From: [Muricauda] lutisoli (nom. illeg.)
GTDB lineage: Bacteria; Bacteroidota; Bacteroidia; Flavobacteriales; Flavobacteriaceae
Direction of reading: 5' to 3'
Length of the DNA stretch: 64,000 nt
NCBI RefSeq assembly: GCF_017313105.1
Contig: NZ_JAFLND010000001.1
Location: 1,054,001 to 1,118,000 of the forward strand
Within the stretch, counting starts at the first letter, position 1. Each line of letters starts with the position of its first letter. The position numbers and the translations under genes are program-made. The notes under the pieces are model-generated. The model saw nothing but the letters and a program-made list of their open reading frames with translations. It was not told the origin of the DNA and made no database searches. Of the stretch, positions 9,075 to 17,954 are shown piece by piece.

Positions 9075-10508
9075 ATGAAACTATTAAAAAGGATTTTAAG
9101 AATTGTTTTTGCTCTTGTTGGTCTTCTGATCATCGCCGTTCTTATCATTATTGGGGTCGATTCCCAAAAAACGAGTTATTTGAAAATTGACAATCTGTCC
9201 GATGGGAATGTCAACACTTATCTGATCACGCATGCGAATGTTATCCCGATGACTAACGACACTGTTCTAAAAGATCAAATGGTGTACATCAAAGATGGGG
9301 TTATTGAGGAGGTTGCAGCTAATATCGCTATTGAGGGCGTAGATGTTATTGATGCTAAAAACAGCTATCTAATGCCTGGCTTAATTGATATGCATGTCCA
9401 TGTTTGGGACAGATACGAATTGGGACTTTACCTTTCCAATGGAGTTACCGCTGTTCGAAATGTGTGGGGAATGCCCATGCACTTGCGGATAAAGGAAGAT
9501 GTGAATACCAATGAAATTGTTTCTCCCTTGTTCTTTACTTCCGGCCCAAAACTTACCGGGCCTGAGTTTATAGGTGATGATAACTTGAATTTGACAACTC
9601 CAGAAGAGGCAAAGGACAAACTGGTTTCCTATAAGGAGCGAGGTTATGATTTTATTAAAACCTATTACGGGTTGACCCCGGACATATTCGAAGCTGTCCT
9701 TGAACAAGCGAAGATATCGGATGTGGATGTTGTTGCCCATCCTTCGCAAAAAGTACCGTATTCCTATCATTTTGACCCTCAGATTAAGTCCATAGAACAT
9801 ACGGAAGAGTTTATTCAACAACCACTGAATTATACCTTGGATACGGTTAAACTAAAGGAAGTGATCGATCTATATGCGGGAGCAAAACACAGTGCCCATT
9901 GCCCAACATTGGTTGTTTACCATAATATCTATCAGATGTTGATAGACGATAATATCTTGGAATCCGAGGCATTGGATTATATGAATCCAATGATCAGAAA
10001 GGAGGATAGCAAGGCGCAGTTTGATAGATGGCACAATAGCAAACTGGAAGACGCTTCGGTAACGGAACGGATTAAGGATCAACATGATTTTCATTTGTAC
10101 ATCATAAAAAAACTGCATGAAGCCGATGTGAGGATCATTTGCGGCACCGATGCCGGTATCGGTGTTACAGCCCCTGGGTTTTCCATTCATAAAGAATTGG
10201 AGTTTTATAAAGAAGCCGGACTGTCCAATTACGAAGTACTGAAAACGGCTACCGTAAATGCTGCCCAAACACATTCGATTATGAATAAGATGGGAACTAT
10301 TGAAGGAGGGAAGGTCGCAAATTTCATACTGGTTGACCGTAATCCCTTATCGGACCTTTCTACATTGCAACATCCATCCACGGTTTTTATAATGGGCAGA
10401 AAGTTGGATAGAAGTATCCTGGATTCTTTCGAAGAAAAAGCCAAAAACCGTAAAAATCTGATCGCCTCGGGATTACGATACGCAGAAAATTTGATGATTG
10501 AAAAATAG
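9075..10508 (+). CDS. Membrane-anchored amidohydrolase
   Basis: A 477-residue amidohydrolase with an N-terminal membrane helix (about residues 5-27) and no lipobox, so it is likely anchored facing the periplasm. Metal motifs are the HxH in LIDMHVHVWDRY (about residue 103), a mid-protein VVAHPSQ histidine, and ICGTDAG with the catalytic aspartate. The C-terminal GKVANFILVDRNPL closes the barrel's beta-sandwich as in imidazolonepropionase/prolidase-like members. Substrate unknown. It follows the acyltransferase gene by 103 bp on the same strand. It is a distant relative of the C-terminal half of the protein at 1503-4895. Confidence 0.87.
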   Translation: MKLLKRILRIVFALVGLLIIAVLIIIGVDSQKTSYLKIDNLSDGNVNTYLITHANVIPMTNDTVLKDQMVYIKDGVIEEVAANIAIEGVDVIDAKNSYLMPGLIDMHVHVWDRYELGLYLSNGVTAVRNVWGMPMHLRIKEDVNTNEIVSPLFFTSGPKLTGPEFIGDDNLNLTTPEEAKDKLVSYKERGYDFIKTYYGLTPDIFEAVLEQAKISDVDVVAHPSQKVPYSYHFDPQIKSIEHTEEFIQQPLNYTLDTVKLKEVIDLYAGAKHSAHCPTLVVYHNIYQMLIDDNILESEALDYMNPMIRKEDSKAQFDRWHNSKLEDASVTERIKDQHDFHLYIIKKLHEADVRIICGTDAGIGVTAPGFSIHKELEFYKEAGLSNYEVLKTATVNAAQTHSIMNKMGTIEGGKVANFILVDRNPLSDLSTLQHPSTVFIMGRKLDRSILDSFEEKAKNRKNLIASGLRYAENLMIEK

Positions 10509-10595
10509 ATGGGCTTATACCGTTAAATATTTGTTTAAAAACCCATTTTTCAGAAAGCAAGGGCCAACTCTTTCGTTTAACCATTTTATACCTCA

Positions 10596-10603
10596 TATAT
10601 TTG
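10596..10603 (+). promoter_or_regulatory. Bacteroidota -7 element (TATATTTG)
   Basis: TATATTTG matches the Bacteroidota housekeeping -7 consensus TAnnTTTG exactly and lies 34 bp before the FKBP start codon. No clean TTTG -33 box is seen at the expected distance. Confidence 0.5.
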
Positions 10604-10637
10604 CAACGTTTTGATTTTAAAACTGTAAACAAACATT

Positions 10638-11066
10638 ATGAGTAAAGTAAAAGAAAATGACACTGTAAAAGTTCATTACACGGGTAAATTGACCAATGGG
10701 CAGGTTTTTGACAGCTCATTGCAAAGAGATCCGTTAGAAATAAAATTGGGCGAAGGTCAGTTGATACCTGGTTTTGAAAAAGGACTTATTGATATGGCCG
10801 TTAATGAAAAGAAAACCATCACCATCGACAAAAAAGATGCGTATGGAGAGGTTAACGAGGCGCTTTTTCAAAAGATATCCAAGTCACAATTGCCGGAAGA
10901 CCTTACACCGGAAGTTGGAATGGGCTTGGTTGGAGCCAATGCTGCTGGTCAAGAACAACAATTTAGGGTAGCTAAGGTAGAGGAGGAAGACATTATCATT
11001 GATGCCAACCATCCTTTGGCCGGACAAGATTTGGTATTCGACCTAGAAGTGGTGGAAATACTATAA
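10638..11066 (+). CDS. FKBP-type peptidyl-prolyl isomerase, SlyD-like
   Basis: A 142-residue prolyl cis-trans isomerase/chaperone of the FKBP-SlyD type. The FKBP core motifs DTVKVHYTGKLTNGQVFDSS and LIPGFEKGLIDM are at the N-terminus; the chaperone 'insert-in-flap' region follows (about 70-125) and the FKBP strand LVFDLEVVEIL closes the protein. It lacks the His/Cys-rich metal-binding tail of E. coli SlyD and has no signal peptide, so it should act in the cytosol. It is monocistronic, between a TAnnTTTG promoter and a strong terminator. Confidence 0.92.
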   Translation: MSKVKENDTVKVHYTGKLTNGQVFDSSLQRDPLEIKLGEGQLIPGFEKGLIDMAVNEKKTITIDKKDAYGEVNEALFQKISKSQLPEDLTPEVGMGLVGANAAGQEQQFRVAKVEEEDIIIDANHPLAGQDLVFDLEVVEIL

Positions 11067-11105
11067 GCATACCTTTTTAACATATTCTCTTTTATACAAG
11101 AGTAG

Positions 11106-11132
11106 AAAAGCCACCCTTTGGGTGGTTTTTTT
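11106..11132 (+). terminator. Rho-independent terminator after the FKBP gene
   Basis: Stem CCACCC / GGGTGG with a three-base loop (11111-11125), followed by seven T residues. Confidence 0.88.
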
Positions 11133-11347
11133 GTGGTCAAATGTTATTGATTGGAAACAAAAGCGCCGACCTATCCGCAAGTAATTAAAATATCGGTTCG
11201 CTAATTTCAATACCAACTTTTTTAGAATAGCCCCCATAATTTGGGTCTACTATCCTTATATTTAAAGGAATAAACCAACAATTGAACTAATCCAATGATT
11301 TTGAATCACTTCGATTCAAATCGGAACTACCTTTTAAAAAGTTGAAA

Positions 11348-13045
11348 ATGAAAATTTTATCTTCCTTCATTGCCATGGTCCTATTGGGAAGCATGGTTAA
11401 TGCACAAGACCGATTGACAGGGGAAACCTTTACCACACGCTCTGAAATTTTGGCACAGAACGGGATGGCCGCAACAAGCCAACCCTTGGCCACCCAAGTT
11501 GCTTTGGATATCTTAAAAAAAGGAGGGAGCGCAATTGATGCTGCCATAGCGGCCAATGCCGTACTAGGACTTGTAGAACCGGCAAGTTGTGGTATTGGTG
11601 GCGATGTATTTGCTATAGTTTGGTCGGCCGAAGAACAGAAATTATATGGTTTAAACGGTAGTGGCAGGGCGCCGAAATCCTTATCCATTGATTATTTTAT
11701 GGAAAAAGGGATGAAATATGTTCCTCTTTATGGTCCATTACCGGTATCGGTTCCAGGCTGTGTAGATGGCTGGTTCAAATTGCATGAGAAATTTGGACGG
11801 TTATCCATGGAAGACATTTTGCAACCAGCCATAGATTATGGAAATAATGGATTTCCGGTATCCGAGGTTATTGCCTATGAAATGGCGTCCAGTTACGAAG
11901 GACTAAAAGATCAACCGGGTTTCGCCCAAACCTATATGCCTTCTGGAAGACCTCCGGTGAAAGGAGAGGTATTTGTAAACCAGGATTTGGCCAACACGTA
12001 TAAACAAATTGCCCAAGGGGGTCGTGATGCCTTTTATAAAGGTTCCATTGCGAAGACCATTGATAGCTATATGAAAAAACATGACGGGTTTTTAAGTTAT
12101 GAGGACTTGGCCAGTCACACCTCCAATTGGGTAACGCCGGTTTCCGTGAACTATCGGGGTTACGACGTTTGGGAACTTCCACCCAACGGACAAGGTACCG
12201 CAGCGCTGCAGATGCTGAATATTCTTGAAGGCTTTGATATCGGCGAAATGGGTTTTGGTAGTGCCGAATATCTACATGTGCTCACAGAAGCCAAAAAGTT
12301 GGCCTATGAAGACAGGGCCAAATTTTATGCTGACCCCGAATTCAACAAAATTCCTTTGGAAACACTCTTATCAAAGGAATATGCTTCACAACGAAGAAAC
12401 CTTATGAGTCCCGACAAAGCGGCTGATACCTATCCTGCCGGTGATATGGAAATAGAAACAGGAAATACAACCTACCTGACCGTAGCCGATAAAGACGGCA
12501 ATATGGTTTCGTTTATACAAAGTATCTATTCCGAGTTTGCATCCGGTATGGTGCCCGATGGATTGGGCTTTGTACTTCAAAATCGTGGGCAAATGTTCAA
12601 TGTTCAAGATAGGGACCATGCCAATGCACTGGAACCCGGTAAACGCCCATTTCATACTATCATTCCTGCATTTATGACCAAGGAAGGTAAACCGTGGGTG
12701 AGTTTTGGTCTTATGGGTGGAGCAGTGCAGCCGCAGGGGCATGCGCAGATTGTGGTGAACATTGTTGATTTTGGAATGAACTTGCAAGAAGCCGGGGATG
12801 CACCAAGAATGCGACACCGCGGCAGTTCGCAACCTACAGGGTCCAAAATGACCAATGGGGGTACCTTATATCTCGAAACTGGTTTTGCACCCGAAACGCT
12901 TAGGGAATTGCGTAAAAAAGGCCATCGTATTGGCTTTGGCGTGGGGATGTTCGGTGGCTACCAAGCTATAGGTGTTGATTTGGAGAACCGAGTGTATACA
13001 GGTGCATCAGAATCAAGAAAGGATGGTCAAGCCGCGGGTTATTAA
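11348..13045 (+). CDS. ggt: Gamma-glutamyltransferase
   Basis: A 565-residue precursor of gamma-glutamyltransferase, which cleaves glutathione and other gamma-glutamyl compounds outside the cytoplasm. ATG 11348 opens a signal peptide ending MVNAQD. The large-subunit features MAATSQPLATQVALDILKKG and EPASCGIGGD are present. Autocleavage should occur before the nucleophilic threonine in GNTTYLTVADKDGN (about residue 374), giving a roughly 190-residue small subunit; the oxyanion-type glycines are seen in FGLMGGAVQPQGH. Length is normal for the family. The TAA stop overlaps an unrelated coding remnant that continues in another frame (see 13041-13151). Confidence 0.93.
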   Translation: MKILSSFIAMVLLGSMVNAQDRLTGETFTTRSEILAQNGMAATSQPLATQVALDILKKGGSAIDAAIAANAVLGLVEPASCGIGGDVFAIVWSAEEQKLYGLNGSGRAPKSLSIDYFMEKGMKYVPLYGPLPVSVPGCVDGWFKLHEKFGRLSMEDILQPAIDYGNNGFPVSEVIAYEMASSYEGLKDQPGFAQTYMPSGRPPVKGEVFVNQDLANTYKQIAQGGRDAFYKGSIAKTIDSYMKKHDGFLSYEDLASHTSNWVTPVSVNYRGYDVWELPPNGQGTAALQMLNILEGFDIGEMGFGSAEYLHVLTEAKKLAYEDRAKFYADPEFNKIPLETLLSKEYASQRRNLMSPDKAADTYPAGDMEIETGNTTYLTVADKDGNMVSFIQSIYSEFASGMVPDGLGFVLQNRGQMFNVQDRDHANALEPGKRPFHTIIPAFMTKEGKPWVSFGLMGGAVQPQGHAQIVVNIVDFGMNLQEAGDAPRMRHRGSSQPTGSKMTNGGTLYLETGFAPETLRELRKKGHRIGFGVGMFGGYQAIGVDLENRVYTGASESRKDGQAAGY

Positions 13046-13151
13046 ATCCGAGGCACAAGCTGTCAAGGAAATGAATGCAGCTGGTTTGAACTTGGAACGG
13101 AATGATGATGATCTACCATGGCAGCACTGTATGGTCTTTATTAAAGAATAG
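13041..13151 (+). pseudogene. C-terminal remnant of a methyltransferase-like gene
   Basis: In a frame different from gamma-glutamyltransferase, an open stretch reads VIKSEAQAVKEMNAAGL.. then ..DDLPWQHCMVFIKE and stops at TAG 13149-13151. The pattern (V-x-x-E-x-x-x-A-G-F/L, then LPxQxxxVF) is that of the C-terminal end of predicted class I SAM-dependent methyltransferases. No upstream part of such a gene exists here, so I read it as the tail left after a deletion that fused its end to the 3' side of ggt. The only nearby ATG in frame (13023) lies inside ggt. Confidence 0.5.
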
Positions 13152-13234
13152 TGTTCCTGTTCTTGCACATGCTTCCTTCTTTTTCTTGAACACAACAATA
13201 TGAATATACCCCCAATTAACCTTTTTATAGTTTT

Positions 13235-13825
13235 ATGACCCATGAACCGCTAATTGAGCACGTGAAGAACCAGGTGGTCGCAAGACCTGAAGATTTGCTT
13301 TTGTTCACTTCTAAACTTAGGGAAGTCGCTGTAGCCAAAGGCAAATTTTTATTACGTCCGAATACCTATGTAAAACATGAGTATTTTGTGGTAGAGGGCT
13401 GTTTAAGCGCTTATTATTTGGACAAGAAGGGCAACAAAAATATAGTTCAATTTGCCATAGAGAACTGGTGGCTCGGCGATTTTGACGCATTTTACAATGG
13501 GGTGCCCTCCAAATTATACATTGAAGCCTTGGAAGATTCAACTTTGTTGGCCATCAACCACGATGATTTACAGACGCTGTTTCAGCAGGCTCCCATATTC
13601 GAACGTTATTTTAGGTTATTGGTCACCAGTGCTTTCATTTCGCTCCGTAAACGTATCCTATCCTCCTTGGGAAAAAGCGTTAAAGAACGGTATTTGGAAT
13701 TCTGCGAAAGTTATCCAAATATCGAGGACCGTGTCCCCAACTATCAAATAGCCAATTACTTGGGGGTTTCCGCAGAAGGCCTTAGCCGTGCCCGAAGAAA
13801 ATTGGGAGCGTTAAAAAAAACCTAA
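13235..13825 (+). CDS. Crp/Fnr-family transcriptional regulator
   Basis: A 196-residue Crp/Fnr regulator. Residues about 25-130 are the cyclic-nucleotide-type beta-roll and dimer helix; residues about 150-195 the winged helix-turn-helix (VPNYQIANYLGVSAEGLSRA). The recognition helix carries E181-x-x-S184-R185, the ExxSR signature that in E. coli FNR reads TTGAT half-sites. It lacks an N-terminal cysteine cluster, so it should not carry an Fe-S sensor; the ligand is unknown. An FNR-like box (13826-13839) begins right after its stop codon, in front of the redox genes that follow, which makes those its likely targets. Confidence 0.9.
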   Translation: MTHEPLIEHVKNQVVARPEDLLLFTSKLREVAVAKGKFLLRPNTYVKHEYFVVEGCLSAYYLDKKGNKNIVQFAIENWWLGDFDAFYNGVPSKLYIEALEDSTLLAINHDDLQTLFQQAPIFERYFRLLVTSAFISLRKRILSSLGKSVKERYLEFCESYPNIEDRVPNYQIANYLGVSAEGLSRARRKLGALKKT

Positions 13826-13839
13826 TTGATCTAAGTCAA
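13826..13839. promoter_or_regulatory. FNR/Crp-type operator TTGAT-N4-GTCAA
   Basis: TTGATCTAAGTCAA differs by one base from the FNR consensus TTGAT-N4-ATCAA. It lies about 40 bp before the ene-reductase start and directly after the Crp/Fnr gene whose recognition helix has the matching ExxSR motif. A TATATTTC -7-like element follows at 13862. Confidence 0.6.
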
Positions 13840-13879
13840 TCATTTTGGCCTTACATCATTGTATATTTCTGATAAATAA

Positions 13880-14989
13880 ATGAGACATATGCAAAACTTA
13901 CTTACTCCTTACAACAATAACATTAGCTTAAAAAACCGTGTCGTAATGGCACCAATGACCCGAAGCAGGGCTGTTAACGACGAAAATAAGCCAACCGACG
14001 AACTCCAAGGGCTATATTATGAACAGCGTGCTTCCGCGGGTTTAATCATCACCGAAGGTTCCCAGGTATCCGAACGTGCGGTAGGATATGTAAACACCCC
14101 CGGGATACATACCAAAGCCCAAATGGAAGGCTGGAAAAAGGTGACCAAACGGGTTCACGACAAAGGCGGTAAAATCTTTATCCAGTTATGGCATGTCGGT
14201 AGAATGTCACATCCGGATTTCCATGATGGGGAATTGCCTTTGGCGCCATCAGCGATAAATCCAAATGAGCAATCGTACACCCCCGATGGTTTTAAAGATA
14301 CCGTAACCCCAAAGGAAATGACCAAAGAAGATATTAAAACCACGGTGGAAGATTTTAAGAATGCAGCCAAAAATGCGGTAGAAGCAGGGTTTGATGGGGT
14401 GGAAATCCACTCCTCCAACGGCTATCTCTTCCATCAATTTTTTAATGGCACATCCAATAAAAGGACCGATGAATATGGTGGAAGCCATGAAAATAAAGCG
14501 CGGTTCTTTTTTGAAGTATTGGACGCGGTCAAGGAAGTTATTCCAGAGGAAAAAATCGGAGCTCGATTCAACCCTTCATTAAATGGGGTGTTTGGAATGA
14601 CCATGGATGAAGACACCATTCCCACATTTGAATACATCATCAAAAAATTGAATGACTATAATCTGGCGTACATCCATTTATCCGAGCCATTTACGGACGT
14701 TTCCGATATACCCTACGCGGTAACGGAAATAGCCAAACATTTTAGACCCTTGTACAATGGTACGCTAATGATCAATGGAGGATTTGACCAAGATTCCGGA
14801 AACGAGGTCATTGCCTCAGGAAATGCAGATTTGGTGGCCTTCGGGAAACCATACATCTCCAACCCGGACTTGGTGGAGCGCTTTGAGAAAGGTCTTGAAT
14901 TGGCCGATTGGGACAAGGATACGTTCTACACTCCTGGAAAAGAAGGATATACCGATTATCCTATGGCCAACACCAAACAAGAAGCATAA
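13880..14989 (+). CDS. Old-yellow-enzyme family ene-reductase (NemA-like)
   Basis: A 369-residue FMN-dependent NAD(P)H:alkene reductase of the old yellow enzyme family; it reduces activated C=C bonds and nitro compounds such as N-ethylmaleimide in the cytosol. Features: NRVVMAPMTRSRA at the N-terminus, the substrate-binding His/Asn pair in EIHSSNGYLFHQF with the proton-donor tyrosine, DEYGGSHENKARFF, and the C-terminal FMN phosphate region GNADLVAFGKPYISNPDL. ATG 13880 is used; ATG 13889 is an alternative. It is followed at 31 bp by osmC and then a flavin reductase, a likely redox/electrophile-stress operon under the FNR-like box. Confidence 0.92.
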   Translation: MRHMQNLLTPYNNNISLKNRVVMAPMTRSRAVNDENKPTDELQGLYYEQRASAGLIITEGSQVSERAVGYVNTPGIHTKAQMEGWKKVTKRVHDKGGKIFIQLWHVGRMSHPDFHDGELPLAPSAINPNEQSYTPDGFKDTVTPKEMTKEDIKTTVEDFKNAAKNAVEAGFDGVEIHSSNGYLFHQFFNGTSNKRTDEYGGSHENKARFFFEVLDAVKEVIPEEKIGARFNPSLNGVFGMTMDEDTIPTFEYIIKKLNDYNLAYIHLSEPFTDVSDIPYAVTEIAKHFRPLYNGTLMINGGFDQDSGNEVIASGNADLVAFGKPYISNPDLVERFEKGLELADWDKDTFYTPGKEGYTDYPMANTKQEA

Positions 14990-15020
14990 ATAGATTTTAA
15001 TAAAATTAAAAAGATAACAC

Positions 15021-15443
15021 ATGAAATTTACAAGAAACGCACATGCCCAGTGGAAAGGATCGGGCAAAGAAGGAAAAGGAACATTAAATACAGCCAGTGG
15101 CGTATTGGACAAAACACCGTATTCGTTCCACACTCGCTTTGAGGATGGGAAAAAAGGTACGAACCCCGAAGAATTGGTAGGGGCGGCACATGCCGGCTGT
15201 TTTGCGATGCAGTTAAGCTTTTTATTGGGTGAGGAAGGATTTACCCCAGAAAGTTTGGATACTGCTGCCACCGTAACCTTTGAAGATGGAGAGGTGACCA
15301 CAATCAATTTGGATTTGGAGGGTGATATTCCCGAGATAGATGCCGAGCAATTTCAGCAAATAGCACACAAGGCCAAAGAGGTATGCCCCATTTCAAAATT
15401 GCTAAAGGCGGATATTCAACTAAAAGTCACTTTAAAAAAGTAG
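15021..15443 (+). CDS. OsmC-family organic hydroperoxide reductase
   Basis: A 140-residue OsmC/Ohr-type thiol peroxidase that removes organic hydroperoxides. The two active cysteines are visible in GAAHAGCFAMQL and KEVCPISKLL, with the N-terminal W-x-G-x-G-K-x-G beta region (AQWKGSGKEGKGTL) typical of the OsmC subgroup. Full length, cytosolic. It lies 31 bp behind the ene-reductase and 115 bp before the flavin reductase on the same strand, in line with a stress operon. Confidence 0.92.
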   Translation: MKFTRNAHAQWKGSGKEGKGTLNTASGVLDKTPYSFHTRFEDGKKGTNPEELVGAAHAGCFAMQLSFLLGEEGFTPESLDTAATVTFEDGEVTTINLDLEGDIPEIDAEQFQQIAHKAKEVCPISKLLKADIQLKVTLKK

Positions 15444-15558
15444 TGCTGGGCATCCGCTGAATGGAGAAGGGTGCTGGAGTTTAAAAGGTAACACAGCTTT
15501 TTAAGGGCGGACACCCTAAAAAAGAATAGAATACATTTTTAACGATTAAAAACACTAC

Positions 15559-16230
15559 ATGCCACATAAAGTAAAAATTCAAGAAATAGGTTTTATAACC
15601 CATAACGTACTTCAAATCCGGACCCAACGACCGGCCGACTATGATTTTGAGCCAGGTCAGGCTACCGAAGTTGCGCTGGATAAGGAAGGCTGGCGGGAAA
15701 AAAAACGCCCGTTTACCTTTACGGGGCTTCCCGACGATGGCTTTTTGGAGTTTACCATAAAAGTGTATCCCGACCACAAGGGCGTAACCGATATGTTACA
15801 AACGCTGGAACAAGGCGACCATTTGCTGTTGGAAGATGTTTGGGGTGCGATATCCTACCAAGGTCCCGGCGTATTTTTGGCCGGTGGGGCAGGGGTTACC
15901 CCCTTTATCGCCATCTTTAGGCATTTGGCCCAACAGAATCAGTTGGAAGGAAATCGACTGTTGTTCGCCAATAAGCGCGAAAGGGATATTATAATGGAAG
16001 CGGAATTTGAAAAATGGCTGGGCAAGGATTTTATCAATATACTTTCCGAGGAGCATAGCAGTAAGTATCCACACGGTTTTATGGACACCCAGTTTCTAAA
16101 AGAACACATTACGGACAAAGACGCCAAATTTTATCTCTGTGGACCACCACCCATGATGAAGTCCGTACAAAAAGATTTGGAAGCACTCGGTATTACAAAA
16201 GACCAAATGGTAGCTGAAGAGTTGTCCTAA
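15559..16230 (+). CDS. Ferredoxin/flavodoxin reductase-like NAD(P)H flavoprotein
   Basis: A 223-residue FAD-dependent oxidoreductase of the ferredoxin-NADP reductase superfamily without an iron-sulfur domain. FAD contacts: KKRPFTFTG (R-x-x-T/S). NAD(P) site: FLAGGAGVTPFIAIF, then LCGPPPMMKSV near the C-terminus. It could supply electrons to the neighbouring ene-reductase or to a flavohemoglobin-like partner elsewhere; the direct partner is not shown. The preceding 115 bp hold a weak hairpin (about 15500-15530) but no clear promoter. It ends at a strong terminator. Confidence 0.9.
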   Translation: MPHKVKIQEIGFITHNVLQIRTQRPADYDFEPGQATEVALDKEGWREKKRPFTFTGLPDDGFLEFTIKVYPDHKGVTDMLQTLEQGDHLLLEDVWGAISYQGPGVFLAGGAGVTPFIAIFRHLAQQNQLEGNRLLFANKRERDIIMEAEFEKWLGKDFINILSEEHSSKYPHGFMDTQFLKEHITDKDAKFYLCGPPPMMKSVQKDLEALGITKDQMVAEELS

Positions 16231-16258
16231 AAGGAAATACCATTATAATCAAAAACAG

Positions 16259-16286
16259 AAAAGCCAACCTTAAGGTTGGCTTTTTT
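16259..16286. terminator. Terminator between the redox genes and the sigma factor
   Basis: A perfect 22-bp palindrome AAGCCAACCTTAAGGTTGGC.. (16261-16282) followed by T6 on plus and preceded by an A-run; it can serve both converging transcripts. Confidence 0.9.
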
Positions 16287-16305
16287 AAATGGTATTCGCT
16301 GCCCT

Positions 16306-17166
16306 CTACAAATAGGCTTGTAATACGTGATTGTGCGAACGTCTTCTCAGCATCCGTATGGCTTTTTCCCTAATTTGCCGCGCACGTTCCCTGGTAATAC
16401 CAAATAGTTCGCCTATCTCACCTAGACTTTTTGGAGTCCGTTGTCCAAGACCATAATAAAGTCGTATAATTTCGCTCTCACGGTCTGGGAGGGTTTTTAA
16501 TGCTTGGTTAATATCGGCGCTTAGGGAATCCTTTATCATTTGATCATCGGGACTCGAAGCGTTCTTTGATTCTATGACATTGTAAAGGTTGGAAGATTCA
16601 CCATCCTTAAAAGGCGCATCCATGGACAGGTGTTTTCCTGAATTTTTCATGGCCAGTTTAACCTTGGCGGAAGTCATATCAAGTTCGTTTGCTATTTCCA
16701 CCGCGCTTGGAGTTCTTTGGTGCGTTTGTTCCAAAGATGAAACGACCTTCTTTATTTTACTTATTTCACCGATTTTATTGAGGGGTAACCGTATCATACG
16801 GGAGTTTTGTGAAATGGCCTGTAGAATGGACTGTCTGATCCACCAAACCGCATAGGAGATGAATTTAAATCCCCTTGTTTCATCGAAACGTTTGGCGGCT
16901 TTCACCAAACCTATGTTCCCTTCGTTGATCAAGTCGGAAAGTCGTAAGCCACTTCCTTGGTATTGTTTGGCAGTGGACACCACAAAACGCAGATTGGCAT
17001 TTACTAGTTTATTAAGTGCAGCTTGATCACCTTCACGAATTCTTTTGGCCAGTTCTACTTCTTCTTCCGCAGTTATCAAATCGATTTTGGAAATCTCTTG
17101 AAAATACTTTTCCAATGATTTGGTATCCCTGTTCGTAATTTGTTTGGTAATCTTTAGTTGCCTCAT
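16306..17166 (-). CDS. Second RpoD-like sigma-70 factor
   Basis: A 286-residue sigma-70 factor of the short Bacteroidota RpoD type. Regions 1.2 ([15 protein letters not shown]), 2 ([30 protein letters not shown]), 3 (TPSAVEIANELDMT) and 4 ([27 protein letters not shown]) are intact. It is a paralogue of the 287-residue factor at 55911-56774, which has the more canonical sequence; differences concentrate in regions 3 and 4 (for example AISQNSRMI against ALAEQSRVV). It is therefore likely an alternative group-2-type factor for stress or stationary phase, as an inference. It is alone on its strand, ending at a shared terminator. Confidence 0.9.
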   Translation of the reverse strand: MRQLKITKQITNRDTKSLEKYFQEISKIDLITAEEEVELAKRIREGDQAALNKLVNANLRFVVSTAKQYQGSGLRLSDLINEGNIGLVKAAKRFDETRGFKFISYAVWWIRQSILQAISQNSRMIRLPLNKIGEISKIKKVVSSLEQTHQRTPSAVEIANELDMTSAKVKLAMKNSGKHLSMDAPFKDGESSNLYNVIESKNASSPDDQMIKDSLSADINQALKTLPDRESEIIRLYYGLGQRTPKSLGEIGELFGITRERARQIREKAIRMLRRRSHNHVLQAYL

Positions 17167-17457
17167 ATATTAATTTTAGTTTACAATTCCTTATTATAAT
17201 CTAATACTTTTTTGCAGAAATCCTAGTAAAAAAGGATTTTCTTTGAATATTTAATGGTGTAGTATCCAAATTTGATTTGTTTTTTATTAAAACTGTATAC
17301 TTTTCTTCCTTTTTCACATGGTAAACCCTCAAAATAGGATACCACCACATTTGTGTTGAAGCTGAAGCATCAGCACAAGAACAAATTACAGGAGATAACC
17401 TAATACCCTTGGTTTTCTTCTTTTTTTATACATTGTTCTGTATTCAATCATTGCAAT
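17167..17457. other. Intergenic divergent promoter region, AT-rich
   Basis: This 291-bp gap between the sigma factor and the small membrane protein is AT-rich with long T-runs. I see no RNA gene, repeat or confident promoter motif. It must hold both divergent promoters. Confidence 0.3.
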
Positions 17458-17841
17458 ATGAAAATAGCAGGAAGGCTTCTCTTGATGCTTTTATCATTAT
17501 TGGTCGTATTTCATGTATTGGTACTATTGGATGTGCTACCCTACGATCAAACTTGGGGTGGGTCAATTGAGGACAAATCGCAAGTAATCGCCTATGAGGG
17601 ATTTGCTATTGTATTGACCCTTGTTTTCATTTTGATGGTTAGCATTAAACTGGATTACCTCAAGATCAAAAGATTACAAAAGGTCGCGGATATGGCGATT
17701 TGGATAATGGTAGGCTTTTTTGCCATAAGTCTAATAGGGAACCTAATGGCCAAGGGTGCTATGGAACGAACCATTTTCATCCCTTTATCCATTGTATTGG
17801 CATTGTTGAGCTTTGTGTTGGCCGTATCCAAAAGGAAATAA
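17458..17841 (+). CDS. Small four-helix membrane protein, unknown function
   Basis: A 127-residue protein I do not recognise. It has four hydrophobic helices (about residues 5-27, 45-66, 78-98 and 105-123) with basic loops (KLDYLKIKRLQK) that suggest a cytosolic loop between helices 2 and 3. No catalytic motif. It diverges from the second sigma factor gene and is followed by a convergent FG-GAP gene, so it is probably monocistronic. Confidence 0.75.
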   Translation: MKIAGRLLLMLLSLLVVFHVLVLLDVLPYDQTWGGSIEDKSQVIAYEGFAIVLTLVFILMVSIKLDYLKIKRLQKVADMAIWIMVGFFAISLIGNLMAKGAMERTIFIPLSIVLALLSFVLAVSKRK

Positions 17842-17954
17842 ACAAGGTAATGGACGTTCGCCCGAGAAAAGCAAAGCTTGCTCCCCGATCTTGGTGAAAA
17901 GTCAATCTAGAACTATCTTAATAAAGGTATGGTTTGGACTGTCTTGTCCAATGT

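Noticed and set aside
13023..13040. ATG 13023 as start of the methyltransferase fragment
   Set aside because: These codons overlap the conserved end of gamma-glutamyltransferase; similarity to the family only begins after about 13034, so this is a remnant rather than a new gene.
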